From the NCBI GenBank assembly GCA_963664935.2, contig CAXXSE010000007.1, positions 806,001-870,000 on the forward strand: a stretch of DNA of 64,000 nucleotides. Reading direction: 5' to 3'. This document shows positions 48,630-57,590 of the stretch, one piece after another. This DNA is from G963664935 sp963664935 (lineage in GTDB: Bacteria > Pseudomonadota > Gammaproteobacteria > Methylococcales > G963664935). Both the position numbers and the translations under genes were made by a program. How positions within the stretch are numbered: position 1 is the first letter of the stretch; the number at the start of each line of letters is the position of its first letter. Below the pieces are notes generated by a model. That model was not told where the DNA came from. It ran no database searches and saw nothing but the letters and a program-made list of their open reading frames with translations.

Positions 48630-49415
48630 GTGACTGCACCGCAACCACCTTTTTACGTTGTAATCCCGGCGCGATACGCGTCAACCCGTTTACCCGGAAA
48701 ACCCCTTGTTCACCTGTCGGGAAAACCCATGATTCTCCATGTCTGCGATCGTGCATTGGAAACCAATGCGGCGCAGGTTATCGTTGCCACGGACGATAAA
48801 CGTATTTTCAAGATAGTTGACGATGCGGGGATCCAAGCTGTAATGACCCGTGGAGATCATGAAAGCGGTACCGATAGATTGGCCGAAGTGGCTGGCAAAT
48901 TGGGTTGGTGCGATTCGGATATTGTTGTCAATCTCCAAGGCGATGAACCTTTGATCCCGCCAGCACTAATTAACGATGTCGCCAGGGCGCTCGCCGAAAA
49001 TCCCGAGACACTCGTTTCTACTCTGGCAACGCCGATAACCCATGACGAAAACGTGTTTGACCCCAATGTAGTCAAGGTTGTCGTTGATCGTTTCGGCGAT
49101 GCACTTTACTTCAGTCGCGCTCCGATCCCCTGGGATAGGGAACGGTTTAAAGCGGGTAGCCAAAACGTCATCACCGGTTCAACCTATTTGCGGCACATTG
49201 GTATTTATGGCTATACGGTTGGATTTCTGAAGCGCTATATCGACATATCACCCTGTCCGTTTGAAACAATTGAACGCTTGGAGCAACTCCGCATACTTTG
49301 GCATGGTGAACGGATACGGGTAATAGAGGTTTTAGAAGTACCCGAGGCAGGAATTGATACCGAAGCTGATTTGGAACGGGTGGAAGAGCTCATGAGGAAT
49401 GGAGGCTTGGGTTAA
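48630..49415 (+). CDS. kdsB: 3-deoxy-manno-octulosonate cytidylyltransferase
   Basis: 261 residues from a GTG at 48630. VVIPARYASTRLPGKPL near the start is the CTP-binding loop; VNLQGDEPLI and FDPNVVKVVVD follow, and YFSRAPIPWDR is the Kdo-site segment. It activates Kdo as CMP-Kdo for lipopolysaccharide inner core. It stands 166 bases after ycaR. Confidence 0.96.
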   Translation: MTAPQPPFYVVIPARYASTRLPGKPLVHLSGKPMILHVCDRALETNAAQVIVATDDKRIFKIVDDAGIQAVMTRGDHESGTDRLAEVAGKLGWCDSDIVVNLQGDEPLIPPALINDVARALAENPETLVSTLATPITHDENVFDPNVVKVVVDRFGDALYFSRAPIPWDRERFKAGSQNVITGSTYLRHIGIYGYTVGFLKRYIDISPCPFETIERLEQLRILWHGERIRVIEVLEVPEAGIDTEADLERVEELMRNGGLG

Positions 49416-49480
49416 CATTCGATGTTGTTAATCTCCCACTTTAAATAACCAAGGAAAAACTAACCTTCCCCATCGTCTCG

Positions 49481-49560
49481 CGTAGGATGTGATGAGGCAC
49501 GAACCGCATCAATCGAGAGGCTACGCGAACGATGCGGTTCGTGCCTCACCACAGCCTACG
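49481..49560. repeat. 80-bp inverted-repeat element with 30-bp arms
   Basis: Arms 49481-49510 and 49531-49560 pair with two mismatches (CGTAGG-x-TGTG-x-TGAGGCACGAACCGCATC), loop 20 bases. It is the compact relative of the element at 18965-19080 and lies between kdsB and thiD. Confidence 0.88.
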
Positions 49561-49622
49561 GGAAAGGGACGAAAAAATGAAGGGGTTGTTTCTCCGAATA
49601 AATACGTCGATTATTAGAAAAA

Positions 49623-50462
49623 ATGCCTCAGAAAAAGCCTGTAGTATTAACACTTTCAGGGCACGATCCAAGTGGTGGCGCCGGCATCCAGGCTGATATC
49701 GAAACCCTTGCCGCGTTGGACTGCCATGCCTGCGGCGTTATTACCGCGTTAACCGACCAGGATACGCGAAATGTCATTAGCGTTTATCCCCAAAATCCAG
49801 AGCGGATTAACGCCCAACTCGATACCATCCTTAACGATTTTTCAGTTGCCGCGATAAAAATAGGGCTAATGGGCCATTCGAGTATTGCCTTGGCGATATC
49901 GGAGTGTTTAAAACGGTATGCGACAATTCCAGTCATTCTCGATCCGGTTTTGACAGCGGGCGGCGGTAGCTCGTTGTCGGATCCCGATCTGATCCGTACG
50001 ATGCAAGAACGATTGTTCTCGATGACCACTATTCTGACACCAAACAGTCAAGAGGCGCGCATTCTATCGTCAAATCAAAAAAGCCTTGAGACCTGCGGTC
50101 AATCCTTGCTGGCCCTGGGTTGTCAAAATGTATTGATCACGGGTACACACGAAAGTGACAAGGATGTGGTCAACCGGTATTTTTCTTTAAAGAGGAAAAC
50201 CGATTGTTTCAATTGGGAGCGATTGCCGCATAGCTATCACGGCTCAGGCTGTACATTGGCAGCGGCAATCGCCGGATTTATAGCCTTGGGTTTTGATGAT
50301 TTTTCCGCGGTGGAACATGCCCAGGAATATACCTGGAATACCTTGAAAAACGGTTATCAACCAGGCAAAGGTCAATACATTCCGGATCGACGCATATCTT
50401 GGAAACTATCCGAGATTCCAGCTCCCTCCATTACCCGACAGTCTCCTGGTCAGAATAATTGA
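49623..50462 (+). CDS. thiD: Hydroxymethylpyrimidine (phosphate) kinase
   Basis: 279 residues. TLSGHDPSGGAGIQADIETL opens the ribokinase-like fold; VILDPVLTAGGGSSL and YHGSGCTLAAAIAGFIAL complete the active site. It phosphorylates HMP and HMP-P in thiamine synthesis. The stop overlaps the thiE TTG start by four bases. Confidence 0.95.
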   Translation: MPQKKPVVLTLSGHDPSGGAGIQADIETLAALDCHACGVITALTDQDTRNVISVYPQNPERINAQLDTILNDFSVAAIKIGLMGHSSIALAISECLKRYATIPVILDPVLTAGGGSSLSDPDLIRTMQERLFSMTTILTPNSQEARILSSNQKSLETCGQSLLALGCQNVLITGTHESDKDVVNRYFSLKRKTDCFNWERLPHSYHGSGCTLAAAIAGFIALGFDDFSAVEHAQEYTWNTLKNGYQPGKGQYIPDRRISWKLSEIPAPSITRQSPGQNN

Positions 50463-51088
50463 AATTTCCGTCCTCGGGTCTTTATGTTATAACCAAAACC
50501 GAAGGGCTAACAACACAACAAATACTCGACTCGGTTTCCTCGGCAATTCGCGGCGGAGCGAAAGTCATTCAGTTTAGGCATAAAACACACCAAAATCCGG
50601 TTGACATTGCACAAAAGCTATTAGCCATTTGCCACCGATCTCGTATACCTTTGATTATCAATGATGATATCGAACTGGCCGCCTGTATAGGCGCGGATGG
50701 TGTTCATCTGGGGAAAGACGATCAGAATATCGATATCGCAAAAAACCTACTTGGTTCCGAATCGATCGTGGGAATTTCATGCTATTCTTCTCTGGATCGA
50801 GCTCAAGCTGCTCAAAGACGGGGAGCTAGCTATGTAGCATTCGGCCGATTTTTTTCATCGAAATCCAAATCGGAAGCGCCATTGGCAAACCTGGATGTGC
50901 TAATACAAGCACGCTTGTATATCCCGGTTGTTGCCATTGGGGGCATTACTCGGGACAATGGTAAAAGCCTGCTTGATGCCGGTGCGGATCTTCTGGCCGT
51001 CATCAATGCCGTCTGCGGCCAAGAAAACCCCGAATGGGCCGCAAAACAATTTGAGAGCCTGTTTTTCGAAAATCATGTTAAACCATAG
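50459..51088 (+). CDS. thiE: Thiamine-phosphate synthase
   Basis: 209 residues from a TTG overlapping the thiD stop. VIQFRHKTHQN, LIINDDIELAACIGADGVHL and ASYVAFGRFFSSKSK are the pyrimidine- and phosphate-binding segments, and VVAIGGITRDNGKSLLDAGA closes the barrel. It joins HMP-PP and the thiazole phosphate. The thiD-thiE pair is followed directly by soxYZ. Confidence 0.94.
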   Translation: MKFPSSGLYVITKTEGLTTQQILDSVSSAIRGGAKVIQFRHKTHQNPVDIAQKLLAICHRSRIPLIINDDIELAACIGADGVHLGKDDQNIDIAKNLLGSESIVGISCYSSLDRAQAAQRRGASYVAFGRFFSSKSKSEAPLANLDVLIQARLYIPVVAIGGITRDNGKSLLDAGADLLAVINAVCGQENPEWAAKQFESLFFENHVKP

Positions 51089-51135
51089 GACAGACCCACA
51101 ATGCTCATTCGGCCAATAGATTTCGGTGGAACGCG

Positions 51136-51615
51136 ATGACTTCTATTCTCGGACAGCCTCCTAGAAGACGATTCCTTAAAAGTGCTTTTTCCGTCCTATG
51201 TTTGGGCCTCGTCGCGAAGTTTGGTCTGATATTTCCGCGAGCTGCTCAAGCAACCTGGCCGGAAAAAGCGTTCCACGCCAAAAAATTAAGCGAAGTATTA
51301 CTTAATCTGTTCCAACAAACCGAAACGACTAAGACAAAGCGTATTCGTCTCAAAATCCCCGGAATCGCCCAGGACGGCGCCTTTGTCCCGGTAACGGTCA
51401 CCAGCACTTTGAAGCAGGTCGACCGACTCGTCATTTTTGTCGCCCAAAACCCAGTGCCCTTGATTGCCGATTTCGAGTTGAGCCCAAGTATGGAAGTGTT
51501 TGTCCGGACGCGCATTAGGATGGCGGACACCGGCCACGTAATAGTGGTCGCCAGGGCCGATGGGAAACTCTATTCAACCCAAAAACAGGTTTCCGTTACG
51601 GTAGGCGGCTGCTAA
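51136..51615 (+). CDS. soxY: Thiosulfate-oxidation carrier SoxY
   Basis: 159 residues. A Tat signal (RRRFLKSAFSVLCLGL, then FPRAAQA) exports the folded protein. The C-terminus ends VTVGGC with the sulfur-carrying Cys as the last residue; many SoxY proteins have two more glycines. With SoxZ it shuttles sulfane sulfur among the Sox enzymes in the periplasm. The first residues (M-T-S-I-L-G-Q-P-P) are encoded by a MITE end, CTATTCTCGGACAGCCTC at 51143-51160 plus CTAG. The original start may therefore have been replaced. Confidence 0.92.
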   Translation: MTSILGQPPRRRFLKSAFSVLCLGLVAKFGLIFPRAAQATWPEKAFHAKKLSEVLLNLFQQTETTKTKRIRLKIPGIAQDGAFVPVTVTSTLKQVDRLVIFVAQNPVPLIADFELSPSMEVFVRTRIRMADTGHVIVVARADGKLYSTQKQVSVTVGGC

Positions 51616-51632
51616 CGAGACTGAAAAAGTTC

Positions 51633-51944
51633 ATGTCCAGTATAAAAATTCGACTCAAGTCCATTAACGGCGTCACTCGAATCCGAACGCTCATCGCACA
51701 TCCCATGGAAACTGGACGAAATAAAGACAAAGTTAGCGGAAAAACGATTCCCGCGCATTTTATACAAAGAATCGTCGTTGAACACAATGATCGGGAGATT
51801 ACCACCTGCTCCCTTGGAACCGGAATTTCAAAAGACCCCTATTTTTCCTTCCATTTCAAAGGGGGCCAATCCGGGGATCGCATCAGGATAAGTTGGGTGG
51901 ATAATCAAGGCCAAAGGGATTCGGCGGAGAGAATCATCAAATAG
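51633..51944 (+). CDS. soxZ: Thiosulfate-oxidation carrier partner SoxZ
   Basis: 103 residues, typical length. IRLKSINGVTRIRTLIAHPM and ETGRNKDKVSGKTIPAHFIQ are family hallmarks; SKDPYFSFHFKGG follows. It has no signal peptide and is exported bound to SoxY. It starts 17 bases after soxY. No soxA, B, X or CD lies in this window. Confidence 0.94.
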   Translation: MSSIKIRLKSINGVTRIRTLIAHPMETGRNKDKVSGKTIPAHFIQRIVVEHNDREITTCSLGTGISKDPYFSFHFKGGQSGDRIRISWVDNQGQRDSAERIIK

Positions 51945-51956
51945 CCCATTTCATTT

Positions 51957-53240
51957 ATGAACGAAAATTCTATTCAATCGCAACCGAGCTGTGATGATCC
52001 GCGGTCAATATACGGTTCGCTGAACGTCGACGATGCTGTCCGGCAAATCTTGGAGTCGGTCAATATCGTGTCGGGCTACCAAAAAATTCCAACTATAAAA
52101 ACGGTTGCTCGGGTTTTAGACGAAATAATTACCTCGGAATTGAACGTCCCGGCCCATACGAATGCAGCCGTTGACGGCTATGCGCTTAGCGCTGAATCGT
52201 TACCCTTATCCGGGAACACGATAAAAATCCCGATTAAGGGAAGGGCGCTGGCCGGTAAACCCTACGATCAAATCCTCGGGCATAACGAATGCAGTCGCAT
52301 TATGACCGGGGCTGAAATACCCGTAGGCGCCGATACGGTAATCATGCAGGAACATGTTCGATTGGATGGGGAATATATCCACATCGACGCCCGCCATACA
52401 ATCGGTCAAAACATTCGGCGCGCGGGAGAAGATATCGAAAAAGGCAGTGTAGTCCTGACGCCCGGCCAATTTTTTACGCCCGCTGATGTAGGTTTGGTTA
52501 GCTCCCTAGGCATTGGGGAAATCAAGGTAAAAAGAAAACCTCGGGTTGCCCTCTTCTCCACTGGAGATGAAATCCACGACATCGGTGAGGTGTTACCCCC
52601 CGGTGGAATATTCGATAGCAACCGCTTTACCTTGGCCAGTGCGCTTCAACGTATGGAAGTCGATTTCGTCGACCTGGGGATTATTCCCGACCAAAAAGCA
52701 TCGCTCCGGAATGCGCTGAGTGAAACCGTAACCGATGTCGATATGATTATCACGTCGGGTGGGGTATCGGTTGGCGAGGCGGACTATGTCAAAGAAGTGT
52801 TGGCGAATATGGGGGACGTAGAATTCTGGAAAGTAGCCATCAAACCGGGGCGGCCCATCGCTTTTGGGAAAGTGAAGGATGCAATCTTCTTTGGGTTGCC
52901 CGGTAATCCGGTCGCCGTCATGGTCACTTTCTACCAATTCGTACTCCCCGCGCTCAGAAAATTGATGGGAATAAAAAATGCTCCCGCGGTCCCTAAATTT
53001 AAAGCACGGTCAACCGGCCGGATCAGGAAATTACCGGGCCGAACCGAATTTCAACGGGGTATTTTAGAACAGGACGAAAATGAAGAATGGTGGGTACGCA
53101 CGACAGGAAAACAGGGCGCCGGAATACTCACATCCATGAGTCTGGCTAATTGCTTTATCATTCTTCCCCACGATGGTAAATCCGTGGAGTCCGGTGATTA
53201 TGTAACCGTGCAGCCGTTTGCGGGGCTAATGTCGTTGTAG
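51957..53240 (+). CDS. moeA: Molybdopterin molybdenumtransferase
   Basis: 427 residues. VPAHTNAAVDGYALS, RIMTGAEIPVGADTVIMQEH and IITSGGVSVGEADYV are MoeA signatures, and PGNPVAVMVTFYQFVLPA follows. It inserts molybdenum into adenylated molybdopterin. It lies 12 bases after soxZ, probably one transcript. Confidence 0.95.
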   Translation: MNENSIQSQPSCDDPRSIYGSLNVDDAVRQILESVNIVSGYQKIPTIKTVARVLDEIITSELNVPAHTNAAVDGYALSAESLPLSGNTIKIPIKGRALAGKPYDQILGHNECSRIMTGAEIPVGADTVIMQEHVRLDGEYIHIDARHTIGQNIRRAGEDIEKGSVVLTPGQFFTPADVGLVSSLGIGEIKVKRKPRVALFSTGDEIHDIGEVLPPGGIFDSNRFTLASALQRMEVDFVDLGIIPDQKASLRNALSETVTDVDMIITSGGVSVGEADYVKEVLANMGDVEFWKVAIKPGRPIAFGKVKDAIFFGLPGNPVAVMVTFYQFVLPALRKLMGIKNAPAVPKFKARSTGRIRKLPGRTEFQRGILEQDENEEWWVRTTGKQGAGILTSMSLANCFIILPHDGKSVESGDYVTVQPFAGLMSL

Positions 53241-53284
53241 CGTGGAAAGTAGTACTTCTTTATACGGCGTTGAAGAATATTTCC

Positions 53285-53983
53285 TCACAACCACTCTACA
53301 GCGTCAACAACCTTGGTTTCTATATTTTCCAAGGGCTCATTTTCACCACCGACTATGGCGATTGACCCAACTTCGGTTGGTGTAATGAAACCGATAAATT
53401 CATAATGCTTTATTGGAGTCTTTTGATTGATTTGGACGGTAGGCAAAAAAAGCAGTGTCACCGGTCCGTTTATTCCCTGTATTACCAAATGTAATCCGTG
53501 AGTATTTCCAATGGGACAAAGCCTGATGTGGGTTATTTTCCCAATTGGGGAATTGAGCGCGATTCCAAAATTGCTCATGGTTGCGCGAACTACAGCCTGT
53601 TTAACGGTTTTGGAGGCGGTCAGCGCCTAGGGTTCGTGGATAATGTGTTCGTAAACAAATTCGGTTGGGTGTGACTCGTCTAGCGGACTAGACAGTTGTA
53701 ATGAAGCTAGTCCTACAACGAGTATCACCGTAGCTGCCATAGCAAGCTTTACAAAACCGGAATAATACGTTTTTCTGTTTTGTTTTTCAGGAATCTCTAA
53801 AAGATTTCCGGCGAGATACCCAGGTACTCCGATCCTAAATGCCTGCTTCAGACGATCATCTATTTCCGACACCTCATCAACAAACCGCTGACACTCCGGG
53901 CAATTATTTTTATGTTCTATTAAACGTTGGCTCACGGAGGTGGAGTCCGCCGAGTAATTTTTTTGAAACTCAATACACTGCAT
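53285..53983 (-). pseudogene. Anti-sigma factor (DUF3379-like), split by an in-frame amber codon
   Basis: Residues 1-118 (53983-53627) have a zinc anti-sigma motif H24-x3-C28-x2-C31 and a membrane helix (LAMAATVILVVGLASLQL), ending EHIIHEP. TAG at 53627-53629 follows. The same frame then continues through ALTASKTVKQAVVRAT into a 97-residue frame (53578-53285) with VTLLFLPTVQ and SIAIVGGENEPLENIE. Together about 232 residues fit one DUF3379-like protein. The ATG overlaps the sigma-factor stop by one base (TAATG). It would hold the ECF sigma factor at the membrane. With its periplasmic half cut off, and its sigma factor interrupted, the regulatory pair looks dead. Confidence 0.82.
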
Positions 53984-54407
53984 TATTCAATATCCGTGGA
54001 TTGAGGCGCCAAAATTGAACGCAACTTTTGCTTGGCTCGAAATAAACGGGTCATTATCGCACCCGTGCTCACCCCGCATAGGGTTCCAATTTGTTCACAG
54101 CTAAACCCTCCAAGCACTTGCAATATAAGGGGCTCACGATATTCTTCGGCGAGCTCGTCCAAGGCTCTTCTCAAAGCGAAGGCCTCGGTGCTGGTATAGT
54201 TTTGGGTATCCTTTTTTTCGAGAAAATCGAGGTCGACATTGCTGAACTCGGGGCGGTAACGCGCGAATTGCCGTGAATACTCATTTCTAAGGATAGTAAA
54301 AAGCCAGCTTTTTGCCGCTTTTTGGTCTTTAAGCTTTTGCAAAGATTTCCAAGCTCGAAGGCAAGTTTCCTGGGTCAGGTCCTGCGCCAAAGTAGGATCT
54401 TTACATA

Positions 54408-56205
54408 ACTCGTCAGTCACGAGTTCTATCCGATTTGACGTAACTATTCAGGCCCTGAATTCATTTTTTCGATGTGTCACCTCGACCAACGGAAGAAAGT
54501 CTTATCACCCATTGATAGCTCTGCGCTTTAAGATTGCCCACTGGTGTTCATAAAAGATGAGTAGTGTAGAAAATAGAAATCGATAATTACGACTAGACAT
54601 TTGCTAAAAAACACGGATCCTTCTTTTCTTTGTAGAAGTACAGATGGAAGGAGGAGACCCCGTGCAACAGTATATTTCTCAGAGTTTAGAAAGCTTTCAA
54701 AGCGTTTTTTCCAGATCGAGTACTTGGTTGTTGTTTTGCGCCATTGTGATTGGATTTATGGGGCAGGAGAAATGATCGGCGTGACGTCGTTGTGTCGTTT
54801 CTGGCTATTAGATGAACTTGGTTATTACCGCTTGCTCCGTTTTTTTAGATCCAAAGCGTATGTCTATGGGGCGTTGCTCGATGCTTGGCAAGATTTTGTG
54901 AATCGCCAAGGAAAATCCGTTGAAGTAGCTGGACGAGCGATACTTCTGGGTGACCATACCGCGGTGATCAAAGATGGACGCAAGATGCCCGGCGTGGTAT
55001 CGATGCACGAGTCATCGGAGACGCAAACGAAACCCGGCTATTTTCGGGCCCAATGTTGGGGCAGCATTGGCATCTTGATCGGGTCGTTATCCGCTTGTTT
55101 TTGTTGTCCTTTGCAGCTTCAAATTCATCATGGATGGGCTCATTTAGGGTTGAACGACGAGCGCGATAATCCATGTCGGATCAAGCTCACCGACCGCTTG
55201 GTGGCCATGGCGATTCATTTTGCGGTGACGAATCACTGTCTGTGTTATTTGGTGTTGGATGCCTTTTTTTCAACCGGGGGCGTATTTCGAGCTTGCCACT
55301 ATTATTCAATCCAGCATCAGGCGCGGTGGGTTGAGGTGCTGGTCAAAGCCAAGAATAGCTATGTGGGTTATTTCCCCGCGCCACCGAAACCCGCCTCTCG
55401 ACCCGGACCTCAGCCGCTCTATGGCGAGAAAGTGTGTTTAAGAGAATGCTTCGACCACCTTCATTTGTTTGAGACGGTGACCTGTCAAGTCTACGGTAAA
55501 ACCGAATCCATCCGGGTTATGACGCTTACACTGTTATGGCGGCCCATCGCTGATCAGGTGTTATTTATTCTCGCCGTCACCTCAAAAGGCCCAATGGTTC
55601 TAATGAGTTCCGATTTAACGCTGTCAGCCATTGATGCCGTTGAACTGTATTGTGCTAGAACCCGCATTGAAATCATGTTCGCGATGTTAAAGCATGTGAT
55701 CGGCGCCTTTAAATTTCGTTTTTGGACTAAAAAATTGCCAAAACATTCTAGACGCCCCTTTTCCAATCGTCATCTCAAAGCCCCACAGCCCAGGATATTC
55801 ATACCGTTCAAGCGTGCTGGCGAGCCTATGAAATCTTCGTGCTCTGTGCCTCCATTGCCTTGGGGTTAATGCAATTGATTGCGCTCCAGTATCAAGATAC
55901 GATTTGGTCTGAGCACTCGCTTTATCTTCGCACTCAATCGCGTGATTTGCCATCGGAGAAAACCGTCAAGCAAATTTTAGCGCCATTGTTCCTCAAACAA
56001 TTCTTTCGACTTGAGGAAAATGGCATGATTCAACAGATCCGTGCCCGCTTGATGGCTGTTTCCGATGAAATAGATGACGATTAAACTGAATGAGGCGTTC
56101 TATGCTCTAATTCTCTGCGATCTTCAAAATTTTTCATCAAACATACTACGATGGAGAGGGTAGTTTTGCCCCGCTTTTCTCGCTGTTAACTCACGACTGC
56201 CGAGT
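54408..56205 (+). mobile_element. IS copy B, 1.8-kb IS4-superfamily element, inactivated
   Basis: Nearly identical to copy A at 15699-17499, in the opposite orientation, with the same 18-bp ends. A TACATA direct repeat flanks it (54402-54407 and 56206-56211). It is 1,798 bp; three homopolymer runs are one base shorter than in copy A. Confidence 0.93.
54662..56084 (+). pseudogene. Transposase of IS copy B, two frameshifts
   Basis: The GTG at 54662 (after AAGGAGG) begins the same protein as copy A, but G5 has become G4 near 54765 and C4 has become C3 near 55790. The middle frame is open from 54601 to 55869 and the end from 55839 to 56084. The YCARTRIEIMFAMLK signature is intact in the middle frame. 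Substitutions (QIHHGW for QIHQGW, NRHLKAP for NRLLKAP) show the copies are not perfectly alike. Confidence 0.9.
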
Positions 56206-56315
56206 TACATAACCATATCGCATAACGGTAAAGATCTTCGGAATAGGCCGTGACTAAACGGGCGTATTCAGCTTTCTTGGCACTCACTATAGACCTGATT
56301 TTGACTTGAATTCTT

Positions 56316-56906
56316 TCAGTTGAGCCGCTGCCGCAGAGGACTTTTGCGAGGAAAATGGGCGCGGAGGAACTCGATTTGATCGGCTAACACTTTTCGACCC
56401 TGCAAATAGACGTATTCGGCGTGAGTTGGCGTGAAGGGGATGGCGATCAGTTGCATATCCGATTGTTCCGGCAAATGGCCAGCTTTATGATTGTTGCAAC
56501 GTTTACAAGCGGTTACAACGTTATTCCAGATATCCTTCCCGCCCATACTCAAAGGGGTGACATGATCACGGGAAAGATCGCTATGTCTGAACCGCTTACC
56601 ACAATAAAGACACAGGTGATTGTCCCGCTTAAATAAAGTTTTGTTGTTTAACGGGGGTATGTAAGTATGGGCTTTCTTTTGAAGCGCATAATTTTTGCTA
56701 TAGGTGGCTACGATCGAATTAACCTCAATGATACTACGCAACCCCGTGTGTGCATTGGCGCCACCATGGATTGTATACAGATGGATACCGCAAGCATAAA
56801 CGACTTGCTCAAGGTGATAAAGTTTCGCGGCTTCCTGGTAATTGATCCATTCCAACGGCATGCCGGAGGTATCCGTACGTAAGACCTGATGACTGAATAA
56901 ATCCAT
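56316..56906 (-). CDS. HNH endonuclease
   Basis: 196 residues. The C-terminal half carries LCLYCGKRFRHSDLSRDHVT, PLSMGGKDIWNNVVTACKRC and NNHKAGH: two CxxC zinc pairs framing the DH...N...H nuclease site, as in stand-alone HNH proteins near restriction or mobile genes. The N-terminal part (DTSGMPLEWINYQEAAKLYH) is typical of this common bacterial group. Role unknown. It begins just after the sigma-factor start. Confidence 0.9.
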   Translation of the reverse strand: MDLFSHQVLRTDTSGMPLEWINYQEAAKLYHLEQVVYACGIHLYTIHGGANAHTGLRSIIEVNSIVATYSKNYALQKKAHTYIPPLNNKTLFKRDNHLCLYCGKRFRHSDLSRDHVTPLSMGGKDIWNNVVTACKRCNNHKAGHLPEQSDMQLIAIPFTPTHAEYVYLQGRKVLADQIEFLRAHFPRKSPLRQRLN

Positions 56907-56988
56907 GTTTTTCTTTACATTGACTTATAATGGCGACGCTTCGGCGCGGTTAGCACTTCGAGAACACCCCCGCGGTTCGTATAAGTAG

Positions 56989-57225
56989 GAGGCTGTCTGA
57001 GAATAGAAAGCCTACTGCGGAAAAGCTGGATTTGGCCTGATTTTCTCATTATTTTGATGAAATACATCCCTATATTTCACACCTGTGGGCCGCTTTCAGC
57101 GGTCCAAACCCGCTCCAGGCGGATTTGTCGTTAAATATGTCCAATATTCGCCTCAAATAATGAAAAAATCAGACTCAAACCAGCTGTGTCCCTCGCTACG
57201 ACTTCTATTCTCAGACAGTCGCCTC
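56989..57225. repeat. MITE copy with about 70 bases inserted
   Basis: Left end GAGGCTGTCTGAGAATAG, then an interior matching the exbB MITE (AGCCTACTGCGGAAAAGCTG, ATAATGAAAAAATCAGACTC). The right end is drifted (CTATTCTCAGACAGTCGCCTC). The centre has a tract absent from 46572-46730, containing small hairpins CCGC-TTTCA-GCGG and CCGC-TCCA-GGCGG. Confidence 0.85.
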
Positions 57226-57268
57226 GGAGGCTACCCGAGAATAGGTTTTCTATTCTCGGACAGGCTCC
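57226..57268. repeat. Mini MITE hairpin
   Basis: GAGGCTACCCGAGAATAG, four T-rich bases, then CTATTCTCGGACAGGCTC: two MITE ends joined back to back, directly after the larger copy. Confidence 0.85.
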
Positions 57269-57299
57269 TAATACATTTTCTTCAAGAATTCTATTGTAC

Positions 57300-57590
57300 A
57301 GGGGAGTTATGCACAGTCTAAAAAAAAGTTAACAATAAAAAAAAATTTGTGTTGCAAAAAATACTTGAAATTAATTAAAAACTATATGTAATTGATTATA
57401 TAGAGGTTTAAAAATTGCGTACATTTTTTACAATTTGTCGATACGGACCGGAATTTGGTGGTTTGTCGGTGTTTCTTCCGGTTTTTCCCACAGAGTTATC
57501 CACAGATTTTGTGGATACTTTGAAATTGTTCGTTGACATAAGTAGTTAGGTCTACTTTCTAGAATCTGAATAATAAGGTGAATTTGAAGA
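57300..57590. promoter_or_regulatory. AT-rich leader of priA with DnaA-box-like sites
   Basis: TTATGCACA at 57307-57315 and TTATCCACA at 57496-57504 match the DnaA box TTATNCACA. A near-match TGTGGATAC at 57510-57518 mirrors the second and can fold TATCCACA-GATTT-TGTGGATA. Between them is a very AT-rich 100-base tract. This is the promoter side of priA; whether it has any replication role is unknown. Confidence 0.5.

Larger units (their letters stand above)
53983..56287 (-). pseudogene. ECF sigma factor interrupted by IS copy B
   Basis: The C-terminal part (54407-53983) has region 2 (LAQDLTQETCLRAWKSLQKL, then SWLFTILRNEYSRQF) and region 4 (LDELAEEYREPLILQVLGGF, SCEQIGTLCGVSTGAIMTRL). The missing N-terminus lies beyond the IS: a GTG at 56287 starts V-S-A-K-K-A-E-Y-A-R-L, and then VTAYSEDLYRYAIWLC ends in the TACATA target duplication. 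Deleting the IS and one TACATA joins ...AIWLC to KDPTLAQDL in frame, about 166 residues. It was translationally coupled to the anti-sigma gene. Confidence 0.9.
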
